From contig JHWR01000012.1 of NCBI GenBank assembly GCA_000687655.1, positions 35,517 to 99,516 on the forward strand: 64,000 bases of DNA. The letters run 5' to 3'. The first letter of the stretch is position 1. Every line of letters starts with the position of its first letter. Made by a program: the position numbers and the translations under genes. The notes beneath the pieces are model-generated. The model did not search any database. It saw nothing but the letters and a program-made list of their open reading frames with translations, and was not told the origin of the DNA. This document shows, piece by piece, positions 51,423-59,944 of the stretch. The DNA comes from Lachnospiraceae bacterium YSB2008. GTDB lineage: Bacteria; Bacillota; Clostridia; Lachnospirales; Lachnospiraceae.

Positions 51423-53414
51423 ATGAAATGTATTAAGAAGTTGTTAGCAGCTGCGATGCTCACCACCATGGCTTTTTCGGTTGTGGGGTGTGGGAAGGAA
51501 GCTGCTACTACAGAAGCAACGACAATTGCAAATGATAAGGTGGCTACTGCCGGTGATATGGTAGAGGCGGAAGCTGTCGGATATGAGGGAATGCAGGCTG
51601 TTACTGCAGATGAGCTGAAGGATGGCGAATATGATATAGAGGTGGACAGCAGTTCATCTATGTTCAGAATCGTTTCCTGCAAGCTCACTGTCAAGGATGG
51701 TGCAATGACTGCCCTTATGACTATGGGCGGAACCGGATACAAATATCTTTATATGGGAACCGGTGAAGAAGCTGCTGCTGCAAGCAAGTCGGACTACATT
51801 CCATTTATTGAAAATGAAGATGGAAGTCACAGCTTCGAGGTACCTGTAGAGGCGCTTGACAGTGTTGTTAAATGTACCGCCTTCAGTAAGAAGAAGGAGA
51901 AATGGTACGACCGTGATCTCTGCTTCAGAGCGGATTCTCTTCCGGAAGATGCTTTCAAAGAGGCAAGATATAAGACGGTAGAAGACCTTGGGCTGAGTGA
52001 TGGTGAATACACAGTTGATGTTAAGCTTGCCGGTGGTTCAGGCAAGGCGAGTGTGACTTCTCCTGCGAAGCTGGTCATCAAGGATGGCAAGGCTGTTGCA
52101 ACGATCGAGTGGAGCAGCCCAAATTATGATTATATGATTGTTGATGGTGAGAAGTATCTCCCGATAAACGACGAAGGAAATTCAGTGTTTGAGATTCCTG
52201 TGAAGGGATTTGATACAAACCTTCAGGTATCCGCAGATACAACTGCCATGAGCAAACCTTATGAGATAGAGTATACACTTTATTTCGATTCTTCCAGCCT
52301 GATCGGTGGAGAAGCGAAGGGTTCTATAGAAGACTGGAGTGAGGCTGACCTCATCTCCGGTCTTTCTCTTTCTTACGCAGAGGAGTTCTCGGTTGATTAT
52401 TACGGAACGGGTGATTCGGCAGAGTATCCGCTTATAAGCATAACCGGGGAGGATAAGCTGCTTGTTGTGCCTAAGGGATGCAAGACTCCATCAAATCTGG
52501 ATAAGGATATTCAGGTAATAGAAGAAGGGATAGGAAATATATATGCTGCATCTTCGGCTTCGCTTGATCTTTTCAGAGCGGCAGGTGCTCTTGGGAACAT
52601 TTCATTTGTCAGTACTAAGGAAGAGGACTGGAGTATTGACGAGGTGAAGGACCTTATGAAGGACGGGACTATAGAGTATGTTGGAAAATACAGCTCTCCT
52701 GATTATGAGGCTATACTTGACGGAGGGGCATCTCTTGCAGTTGAAAATATGATGATATATCACAAACCCGAAGTAAAGGAAGAACTGGAGAAGCTCGGAA
52801 TAACTGTTCTTGTGGATCATTCAAGCTATGAGAAGCACCCTCTCGGGCGACTGGAATGGGTCAAGCTGTACGGGATAATAACAGGTAAGTATGATAAGGC
52901 GGTTGATTTCTTTGATGACAGTATGGAGGAGATAAGCAGTTTCTTTGATGTGAATCCAGACGATGATAAGAGCGAAAAAGATGAGAACAGAAAGACGGTA
53001 GCTTATTTTTACATTGCAACCAAAGGTTACGCTGTTGTCAGAAAGACAGGGGATTACATACCTAAGATGATAGATATGGCCGGTGGGAAATATGTTTTTG
53101 ACAAGATAGCCGGCGAGGATGAGGATGCGACCTCGACCATGAATATGGATCTGGAAACATTCTACTCATATGCCAAAGATGCTGATATAATAATATACGA
53201 TACGACTATAGATGCGGATGTTGAAACACTTTCAGATCTTACGATCAAGCACCCGATATTGTATGATTTCAAAGCGGTGGAGAGTGGAAATGTATGGTAC
53301 ACCGGGGCGGATATGTATCAGCAGACTTCCCGTCTGGCGGACATGATCAAGGACATGAATGTGATTGTTTCAGGCGGAGATGAAAACCTGGAATTACTTC
53401 ATCATATGGATTAA
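51423..53414 (+). CDS. Shp-like/BtuF-like fusion binding lipoprotein
   Basis: A 663-residue surface lipoprotein: leader with lipobox SVVGCG (Cys 23), then two similar strand-rich domains (about 58-165 and 185-300; LKDGEYDIEVD and LSDGEYTVDVKLAGGSGKAS, each with a Y-K/D-Y segment) resembling Shp/iron-transport-associated heme-binding domains. A type III substrate-binding domain of the BtuF/TroA class follows at about 330-655 (VIEEGIGNIYAASSASLDLF, then TVAYFYIATKGYAVV and GGKYVF). ATG 51423 follows AAAGGAA. Such fusion combines capture and delivery to the permease. Cobalamin or heme are candidate ligands. Confidence 0.88.
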   Translation: MKCIKKLLAAAMLTTMAFSVVGCGKEAATTEATTIANDKVATAGDMVEAEAVGYEGMQAVTADELKDGEYDIEVDSSSSMFRIVSCKLTVKDGAMTALMTMGGTGYKYLYMGTGEEAAAASKSDYIPFIENEDGSHSFEVPVEALDSVVKCTAFSKKKEKWYDRDLCFRADSLPEDAFKEARYKTVEDLGLSDGEYTVDVKLAGGSGKASVTSPAKLVIKDGKAVATIEWSSPNYDYMIVDGEKYLPINDEGNSVFEIPVKGFDTNLQVSADTTAMSKPYEIEYTLYFDSSSLIGGEAKGSIEDWSEADLISGLSLSYAEEFSVDYYGTGDSAEYPLISITGEDKLLVVPKGCKTPSNLDKDIQVIEEGIGNIYAASSASLDLFRAAGALGNISFVSTKEEDWSIDEVKDLMKDGTIEYVGKYSSPDYEAILDGGASLAVENMMIYHKPEVKEELEKLGITVLVDHSSYEKHPLGRLEWVKLYGIITGKYDKAVDFFDDSMEEISSFFDVNPDDDKSEKDENRKTVAYFYIATKGYAVVRKTGDYIPKMIDMAGGKYVFDKIAGEDEDATSTMNMDLETFYSYAKDADIIIYDTTIDADVETLSDLTIKHPILYDFKAVESGNVWYTGADMYQQTSRLADMIKDMNVIVSGGDENLELLHHMD

Positions 53415-53476
53415 CATTTAGATGTTATATGAAACCTTGACTAAGTTATCAACTCATTATTACGGACGTAGTAAAA

Positions 53477-54517
53477 ATGTATAAGGATAAAAGGACAACC
53501 AGATATATATGCATATTTGTGATACTCTCAGTGCTCCTTATCGCACTTATGATCCTCAATGTGTGTCTCGGAAGTGTGAAAGTGCCGGTCGGTGACATCT
53601 TCAGAATTATCACGGGCACTTATTCCAAAACACTCGATTTTAGACCAAGAGTAGAAGAAAGTATAATCATGGATATAAGACTTCCGAGAGTGTTGGCTGC
53701 ACTTCTTCTCGGAGGTGCTCTTGCTGTGTCCGGATATCTGCTCCAGACCTTCTTTGCAAATCCGATAGCGGGCCCTTTCATACTTGGAATATCATCCGGA
53801 GCCAAGCTGATGGTTGCCGTGACTATGGTATTCTTCATAAGCAGGGGCGTAAATGTAGGTTCATGGAATCTTATCAGCGCTGCATTTGTTGGCGCTCTTA
53901 TATCTACATTTTTCATACTTCTTGTGTCCGGGAAAACCGGGAATTCAGCGACACTGATAATATGCGGTGTAATGATAGGATATATCTGCTCGGCTGTGAC
54001 TGAGCTGATCGTTACATTTGCGGACGATTCAAATATAGTCAATCTCCATAACTGGTCCATGGGCAGCTTCTCGGGTATGACATGGGAAAATGTAAAGATA
54101 ATGGCGATCATTGTCTTTGTAACGATAATTCTTTTGGCTTTTTTGGTAAAACCGATAAGCGCCTATCTCCTGGGTGAAAGCTACGCGGCATCTCTTGGTA
54201 TAAGAGTGAAGCTGTTCAGAACATGTCTTATACTTCTGTCAAGCGTTCTTTCTGCATGTGTTACTGCCTTTGCCGGACCGATATCATTTGTCGGGGTTGC
54301 TGTTCCGCATGTGGTAAGGAAGATGATGGGAACCAACAATCCACGCATCGTTATCCCGGCGAGCTTTCTCGGGGGTGCAGTGTTCTGCCTTATTTCAGAT
54401 CTTCTTGCAAGGCTGCTCCTGTCACCGACCGAGCTCAGTATAAGCACAGTAACGGCGGTGTTCGGGGCTCCGATAGTTATTTGGATCATGCTCGGGAAAC
54501 AGAGGAAACAATCATAA
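53477..54517 (+). CDS. BtuC/FecCD-type permease
   Basis: A 346-residue ABC permease of the FecCD/BtuC family with about ten membrane spans. Family motifs include RLPRVLAALLLGGALAVSG (about 61-79), LLQTFFANPIAGPFILGISSGA and near the end FAGPISFVGVAVPHVVRKM (about 270-288). It moves cobalamin, heme or siderophore-class ligands across the membrane. ATG 53477 has a poor ribosome site and lies 62 bases after the lipoprotein gene. It pairs with the ATPase that follows. Confidence 0.95.
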   Translation: MYKDKRTTRYICIFVILSVLLIALMILNVCLGSVKVPVGDIFRIITGTYSKTLDFRPRVEESIIMDIRLPRVLAALLLGGALAVSGYLLQTFFANPIAGPFILGISSGAKLMVAVTMVFFISRGVNVGSWNLISAAFVGALISTFFILLVSGKTGNSATLIICGVMIGYICSAVTELIVTFADDSNIVNLHNWSMGSFSGMTWENVKIMAIIVFVTIILLAFLVKPISAYLLGESYAASLGIRVKLFRTCLILLSSVLSACVTAFAGPISFVGVAVPHVVRKMMGTNNPRIVIPASFLGGAVFCLISDLLARLLLSPTELSISTVTAVFGAPIVIWIMLGKQRKQS

Positions 54518-54544
54518 AAATCATTCAACAGGTTTGTGAGATTC

Positions 54545-55315
54545 ATGGATAAAAAGACTGGATTCAAAACGGAAAAACTGACAGTGGGATATTCCGGAAG
54601 GGCGATAGTAGAAGGCATCGACCTTGATTTTTCGCGTGGTGAAGTGACTTGTGTGATAGGACCAAATGGATCGGGCAAGTCAACACTTATCAAGACACTC
54701 GCCGGATATATAGAACCTCTGGGTGGATCAGTTTATATAGGAGAACGTGAATACAGGGATATGAGTTCACATGAGATGTCGACTATTCTTACTGCACTTC
54801 TCACTGAGAGACCTCATGGGGAACTGATGACGGTCAGAGAGGTTATATCACTTGGAAGGTATCCATATACCGGATTATCGGGAAGACTTGGAAAAGAGGA
54901 CTCAGAGAAGGTTGATGAAGTAATGGAGCTTTTCAGCCTCACAGAGTTATCTGATAAGTACTTCACAAGACTCAGCGATGGCCAGAAACAGCGTGTGCTT
55001 CTTGCCAAAACAGTGTGTCAGGATACGGGAGTCATACTGCTGGATGAGCCGACGTCTTTCCTTGACATCAAGTATAAGCTTGAATTATTATCACTTATAT
55101 GCAGACTGGCTAAAGAGAAGGAAATAACCATAGTTATGACTATGCATGAACTCGAGCTGGTCAGAAAATTTGCGGATCAAATAATAGCTGTTAAGGATGG
55201 AAAGGTAGACAGGACCGGGACTGTACAGGAGGTATTCAATGAAGAGTACATTTCAGGGCTTTTTGATATCCCGGTTGCTGATTTCCGAAATATTTATCCT
55301 TCAGTTCCCGAATGA
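54545..55315 (+). CDS. BtuD/FhuC-type ABC ATPase
   Basis: A 256-residue ATPase of the cobalamin/iron-siderophore group. ATG 54545 is chosen over GTG 54536; neither has a strong ribosome site. Walker A is GPNGSGKST (about 40), signature LSDGQKQRVLLAKTVCQD (about 142), Walker B ILLDEPTSFLDIK (about 162) and the H-loop MTMHE (about 196). The signature reads LSDGQ rather than LSGGQ, common in this group. It energises the preceding BtuC-type permease. Confidence 0.95.
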   Translation: MDKKTGFKTEKLTVGYSGRAIVEGIDLDFSRGEVTCVIGPNGSGKSTLIKTLAGYIEPLGGSVYIGEREYRDMSSHEMSTILTALLTERPHGELMTVREVISLGRYPYTGLSGRLGKEDSEKVDEVMELFSLTELSDKYFTRLSDGQKQRVLLAKTVCQDTGVILLDEPTSFLDIKYKLELLSLICRLAKEKEITIVMTMHELELVRKFADQIIAVKDGKVDRTGTVQEVFNEEYISGLFDIPVADFRNIYPSVPE

Positions 55316-55355
55316 TTGAGATGCTTTTCTAATGAATATAGGCAGGATATAGAGT

Positions 55356-55811
55356 ATGGCAGATAAGAAATACAAAACCAAACAAAGAGAAGAACTCGAG
55401 AATTATCTCAGAACCATTCCCGAGAAGCATTTTACAGTACAGGATATATGTGCCCACTTCAGAGAAGAGGGCAAGAATATTGGAACAACCACTGTATACA
55501 GACAGCTTGAACGACTTATGGAAGAGGGGCGTGTCAATAAGTATATTCTTGATGAATCAAGTTCAGCATGCTTCGAATATATAGAGTCAGATGGTAAATG
55601 TCATCATCCGAGCTGTTATCATATGAAATGTGAGAAATGCGGGAAGCTTTACCATTTGGACTGCCATGAGATAGAAGATCTTACCAGACATCTCGAAGAG
55701 CATCATGGTTTCAAGGTCGATCCATTTCGCACTGTCTTCTATGGCGTTTGTGCAGAATGCAGCGGTGAAGCAGATCATTGTGGGGATGACTGTGAATGCC
55801 ATCATCATTGA
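55356..55811 (+). CDS. Fur-family metalloregulator
   Basis: A 151-residue Fur/Zur/PerR-type repressor. The winged helix is at about 15-75 (FTVQDICAHFREEGKNIGTT, then TVYRQLERLMEEGRVNKYI). The dimer domain has the structural zinc pairs CEKCGKLYHLDC (about 93) and CAECSGEADHCGDDC (about 132), ending in a His-rich ECHHH. It lies 40 bases after the transporter ATPase in the same direction, suggesting the operon answers to a metal as well as to cobalamin. Which metal cannot be fixed by eye; the extra Cys/His tail hints at zinc or cobalt. Confidence 0.94.
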   Translation: MADKKYKTKQREELENYLRTIPEKHFTVQDICAHFREEGKNIGTTTVYRQLERLMEEGRVNKYILDESSSACFEYIESDGKCHHPSCYHMKCEKCGKLYHLDCHEIEDLTRHLEEHHGFKVDPFRTVFYGVCAECSGEADHCGDDCECHHH

Positions 55812-55842
55812 ATAATATGATTACTGGGGGAGCAAGATTCAA

Positions 55843-56490
55843 ATGGATGATAATATCAGAAAACAGATAAATGATATCAAGAATGGAAAGGACCCAAATG
55901 AAGTGAAATCAGGAAAACTGAAATTCACATTCAATGCGCCGGTGGTCCTTTCATTTGCGATAATCTCTCTTATAGCTCTTATACTAAACTATGTTACTCT
56001 TGGCGCAAGTAATCATCTTCTTTTTTCAGTCTACAGATCAAGGATCAGTTTGTTCTGGTTCCTGAGACTCTTCGGGCATGTCATCGGGCATGCTGATGTA
56101 TCCCATTACGTTAATAATATGATGCTGTTCCTTCTGCTTGGTCCTATACTTGAAGAAAAGTATGGCAGTAAGGATCTTCTTATAATGATAGGTACGACGG
56201 CAGTCGTATCGGGACTTATCAATCTGATAATCTTTCCGAACGGACTTCTTGGCGCGAGTGGAGTCGTATTCATGTTCATAGTTCTTGTGTCGGCGACAGA
56301 TATAAAAAAGGGTGAGATTCCTATAACCATGATACTTGTCATGATGATCTATCTTGGTCGTGAAATATGGAGTATGGTTACGGTTAGGGACAATATTTCT
56401 CAGTTTACACATATTATAGGTGGCTTGTGCGGTGCAGTTTTCGGGCTTTTTGCAGCGGGGGATAGTAAAAAAGACAAAATTTCCATTTAG
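55843..56490 (+). CDS. rhomboid-family intramembrane protease
   Basis: A 215-residue membrane protein of rhomboid type with about six spans. The conserved GHADVSHYVNNMMLFLLLGP (about 86-105) is the H-x-N motif region, the serine lies in LLGASGVVFMF (about 138) and the histidine in FTHIIGGLCGAVFG (about 189), giving the Ser-His dyad. The Trp-Arg loop is poorly conserved. ATG 55843 follows GGGGGAGC. It probably cleaves membrane proteins; the substrate is unknown. Confidence 0.9.
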   Translation: MDDNIRKQINDIKNGKDPNEVKSGKLKFTFNAPVVLSFAIISLIALILNYVTLGASNHLLFSVYRSRISLFWFLRLFGHVIGHADVSHYVNNMMLFLLLGPILEEKYGSKDLLIMIGTTAVVSGLINLIIFPNGLLGASGVVFMFIVLVSATDIKKGEIPITMILVMMIYLGREIWSMVTVRDNISQFTHIIGGLCGAVFGLFAAGDSKKDKISI

Positions 56491-56586
56491 CTGTTGCGCT
56501 TTTGTTACTATGGGGATGCTATACTTTGGTTGTTTTCAAAGTAAAAACGCAAAAATGCTTTTAGATAAGGATGGAGGATTACTAAA

Positions 56587-59541
56587 ATGCCTAAGTTTAA
56601 TAACGTTGAAGAGATTAATGAAATACTCAATACCAATGTCGAAGAACTCCCGCCTGAGACTCAACAGATTATTGGCGAAAAAATGGGAATGATGGAGCCG
56701 ACACCTGAGGAACAGCAGCAGTACAATGACCTTCTGAAGGCGGTTAATCCTTCTAAGGAGATAAATACTGCATTTAAGAATGCCGGATTCCATGAGCATG
56801 CCCATAACAGACAGAATGTCGGTTTCATGGTATATCTCATGGGCGTAAAGAAGATATCTTTCTCAGAAGCTATTAAGATGGTTCCCGGCGCACCGGGATT
56901 TGAAGCTGCAATGAGTGAATTCCATAAATTCCTTGTAGAACATCCGGTTATGGGAGAAGGTGTAGATGTTGAAAAGAATGTTGGTGTATGGACACAGGCG
57001 TTCATGGATGCATCTGATAAGCTGGATGAATATACATTGCCTGATATTGATTATGGCGATCCTGAGCAGATAAAGCCGTATATGAATGAATTAATGAGAC
57101 TCAGTGCTCTTCAGATAGATTTCTCACAGGAATTTGACAGAGTTGTAACAGGTGAGAGAAGAAGCTATGCTATAAAGAAGGCCGGAGATTCTGCGCTTCT
57201 TGCAGATAAGATAGATAAGGTAAATAAGATACAGGATGTTCTTATTGGAATTACTAATTTTTACAATAATCCTCAGAAATCCGGTAAGCTCAAATATGCA
57301 CATCGTAATAATGATAGATTCTTTGAAGAATTTGCTCGTCACAGACTTGACCTTTCCAGCAGACTTTCTCATGAAATAAGGGGTAAAAAAGTTGGTGATA
57401 TCACAGGAAAACCTACTGTTGAAGATCTTTACAAGATGCAGAGACAGATTGTCCAGCCTGATTTCAAATTCCAGCCGGGAGAGGCAAAGGAGTTCTTTGT
57501 AAATGGAAAACTTTCTCCGGAAAGACAGAAGGAATATGATAAAGCTTTAAAGAAAGCAGATGACGCTGCAAGACAGGATTATAATGATTCCTTCCAGTAT
57601 GCAGAGATCAAATCATTTACATCAGGATTCGAAGTTCAGTATAAAAAAGGAATAGACGTTTGGAACAACGTATTTGATGTCTCAGATAACCCTGCAGAGC
57701 TTATTGAGAGACTTGGCAAGGAAGAGAATAAGCAGCTTAAGTCAGCTTTAAAGTCTGTTTTTAATGATTACCTTAACGGAAATACCAAGAATACACTTTA
57801 CAGGCTGATGGGAATAAATGGTTTAGATACTATTCGTATAGATGGCAAGACTCCGGAACAGCTTTGGGGCGAACAGGCAAAGGTATTAAACAGCCAGGCT
57901 GACAAAGAGTTATACTATCAGACTATGATTCTGAAAGAGGCATGGAAAGGTGACGGAGATATCAGCTGTGACGCCTACATGATAGATAAGAATCATAAGG
58001 TAAAGAAGGCTGCCTCTGTGAAGGTAATAAAGAGCAAAAAATCTCTGGAGAAGGAAGCTGCTGTATTTAAGCAGATTGCGAAACTTCATAATGACCTTCA
58101 GACACAGTATGATGAACTCACAGCAACGGGTGAAGAAGGCCATGATGAATACAATGCAATGATGGCTGCGTACAAAGACGCTTTAAAGGCATCCGATCTT
58201 TCATCTCCAAGAGTAGGAACTATGCAGGATCTGGAAGACAGCCTGAAAAAACTTGAGACTACATCAAAAGAATACCATAGGACACATACAGGATTCAGAG
58301 GTATGTTTAAGGCGCATTTTGATGAAGGAAAGCTCCGTCTCAATAAGGCTACACATAACATGAATAATATTTCCTATGAAATAGAAAAGCTTAGGGATCT
58401 TTATGTAGGACAGGATTTTGTTCCTTATTCCGGAATCAGCAGAAATGGAACAAAAGCCTGCTTCATGCTTGATAGAAAATGGGATGTGTTTAAGGGTGTT
58501 GCAAAGCAGAGAGGAATTAATGTAAGCAATGCAAGTCTTTTAGAGCCATGGCCTGGAGTTGATGAAATAGTCAGTCAGGCTGACAAAAAGGATGCAATGA
58601 GAAGAGAGGTTATGAAGGCTTATAAGATGCAGGGAAGCACCAAGACTCAGAACTTAGAGTCAAGCTTCGGAGAAGCCGGTGGAAGTATTACTGACTGCGC
58701 AAAGAAGGCAACTCTTGATAACTATCTCAGACAGATAAGATATGCAGATAAAGGACAGAATCAGCTTAAAGTATCAGAGTTAGAGACAGAGATTATGGAC
58801 CCTGGCTTTGCAAAGAAGTTTAATTCTGAAGTTGATGACCTTATAAGCAATGATACCTTCCGCGAAACAGTTACTGAGAGCAAGAGGGATCCGCTTAAAA
58901 AATGGGTAAATAAGGAAATGGCCCAGAGAAAGGAAAAACACAGACTCCTTTCAGGGAACAATAAGACATATAAGATGCTTAAGGCTCAGTATCCGAATAA
59001 CTTTGACATCAGATGGGAGACTGCTGAGATTCGTCTGGCTATATGGAAGCAGCAGTGGGAGCGTACCGATCTTAAGCAGGAACTTGCATCAATGAAAGAA
59101 AATGCACCACTTCTTAATGATCATGTACAGCATGGTGGAAAGGATGATTTCTACGACAAAGAGGCTGAGAACGTCAAGGAAGGTATGTATGACAAGTTCA
59201 GTAAGCTTCTTACAGATGCTATTCTGAAGGATAATTATCAAAGACACGGTCATGACTATGTTATGGAAGTGGCTATAGCTCCGGATAATTATGATATAAT
59301 GCAGCAGTACATAAAGGAAGGACTTCAGAAAGACGGATGTTTCGCTTCAAAGGGAATGGCAGCAAAGACACTTAATGACTTCACCAATATGAAGAGAAAT
59401 GCTATTGAATATGTCCGCGAAGGCCAGCACAGAAAGCTCAACGCTCAGAATCAGCCTGAAGCAGAACTTCAGGCAAACGGCAATAAAGTTCAGTTCAAGA
59501 TTCAGCCTAAGAAGGTGCCTTCAAATATGGCTCATAAATAA
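56587..59541 (+). CDS. 984-aa orphan helical protein
   Basis: A 984-residue protein I do not recognise. ATG 56587 follows GGAGG (56574-56578). It has no signal peptide or membrane span, is rich in Lys, Asp and Glu, and is mostly predicted helical, with coiled-coil-like stretches near 480-520 and 545-620 (AAVFKQIAKLHNDLQTQYDE, then YEIEKLRDLYVGQ). The charged C-terminus ends QFKIQPKKVPSNMAHK. There is no repeat, cysteine cluster or nucleotide-binding motif. It has its own terminator downstream, so is monocistronic or the end of the rhomboid transcript. A large cytoplasmic scaffold or effector-like protein. Confidence 0.85.
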   Translation: MPKFNNVEEINEILNTNVEELPPETQQIIGEKMGMMEPTPEEQQQYNDLLKAVNPSKEINTAFKNAGFHEHAHNRQNVGFMVYLMGVKKISFSEAIKMVPGAPGFEAAMSEFHKFLVEHPVMGEGVDVEKNVGVWTQAFMDASDKLDEYTLPDIDYGDPEQIKPYMNELMRLSALQIDFSQEFDRVVTGERRSYAIKKAGDSALLADKIDKVNKIQDVLIGITNFYNNPQKSGKLKYAHRNNDRFFEEFARHRLDLSSRLSHEIRGKKVGDITGKPTVEDLYKMQRQIVQPDFKFQPGEAKEFFVNGKLSPERQKEYDKALKKADDAARQDYNDSFQYAEIKSFTSGFEVQYKKGIDVWNNVFDVSDNPAELIERLGKEENKQLKSALKSVFNDYLNGNTKNTLYRLMGINGLDTIRIDGKTPEQLWGEQAKVLNSQADKELYYQTMILKEAWKGDGDISCDAYMIDKNHKVKKAASVKVIKSKKSLEKEAAVFKQIAKLHNDLQTQYDELTATGEEGHDEYNAMMAAYKDALKASDLSSPRVGTMQDLEDSLKKLETTSKEYHRTHTGFRGMFKAHFDEGKLRLNKATHNMNNISYEIEKLRDLYVGQDFVPYSGISRNGTKACFMLDRKWDVFKGVAKQRGINVSNASLLEPWPGVDEIVSQADKKDAMRREVMKAYKMQGSTKTQNLESSFGEAGGSITDCAKKATLDNYLRQIRYADKGQNQLKVSELETEIMDPGFAKKFNSEVDDLISNDTFRETVTESKRDPLKKWVNKEMAQRKEKHRLLSGNNKTYKMLKAQYPNNFDIRWETAEIRLAIWKQQWERTDLKQELASMKENAPLLNDHVQHGGKDDFYDKEAENVKEGMYDKFSKLLTDAILKDNYQRHGHDYVMEVAIAPDNYDIMQQYIKEGLQKDGCFASKGMAAKTLNDFTNMKRNAIEYVREGQHRKLNAQNQPEAELQANGNKVQFKIQPKKVPSNMAHK

Positions 59542-59589
59542 AAATCGGAGAAGGATTTTTATATAAATTACATATTGTTATATGACTAA

Positions 59590-59627
59590 AAGTCACCTTG
59601 GTAGAAATGCCAAGGTGACTTTTTTTA
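59590..59627 (+). terminator. intrinsic terminator
   Basis: Stem AAGTCACCTTGG (59590-59601) / CCAAGGTGACTT (59610-59621), eight-base loop and a run of seven T. It ends the orphan-protein gene. Confidence 0.95.
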
Positions 59628-59944
59628 ATTTACATAAGGTAATGTTGCATAAATGCAATGTGAATATTATGTGAACTTCCCAATATCTTGTGCTGACGCC
59701 TTTGTCAGACAACTAGTCATTTTGTTAAATGTGACAAAATTATGAAAACGTTAATGTACAACTTGCCTAAAAGCCACGTATTTGTTAGACTTTCCATAAG
59801 TATTACTATGCCCAAACGGGCGTACTATGCCCATTTTGGGGCGGTAAAATAATAATTATTGTAAACTAAATTCACGTAATGTGATCACCCATATGAGGAT
59901 ATTTGGTTACGTAAGGTGTGCGGGGATTACGGAAAGGGAAATCT
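59628..59944 (+). promoter_or_regulatory. long leader of the surface-protein gene
   Basis: About 315 bases without a gene. ACTATGCCCA occurs at 59805-59814 and 59824-59833, each leading into a small hairpin (GCCC-AAAC-GGGC, then GCCC-ATTTTG-GGGC). Further on are the dyads GTGATCAC (59881-59888) and TTACGTAA (59907-59914). This looks like an operator region or a paired-hairpin RNA. GGAAAGGG at 59930-59937 is the ribosome site. Confidence 0.5.
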
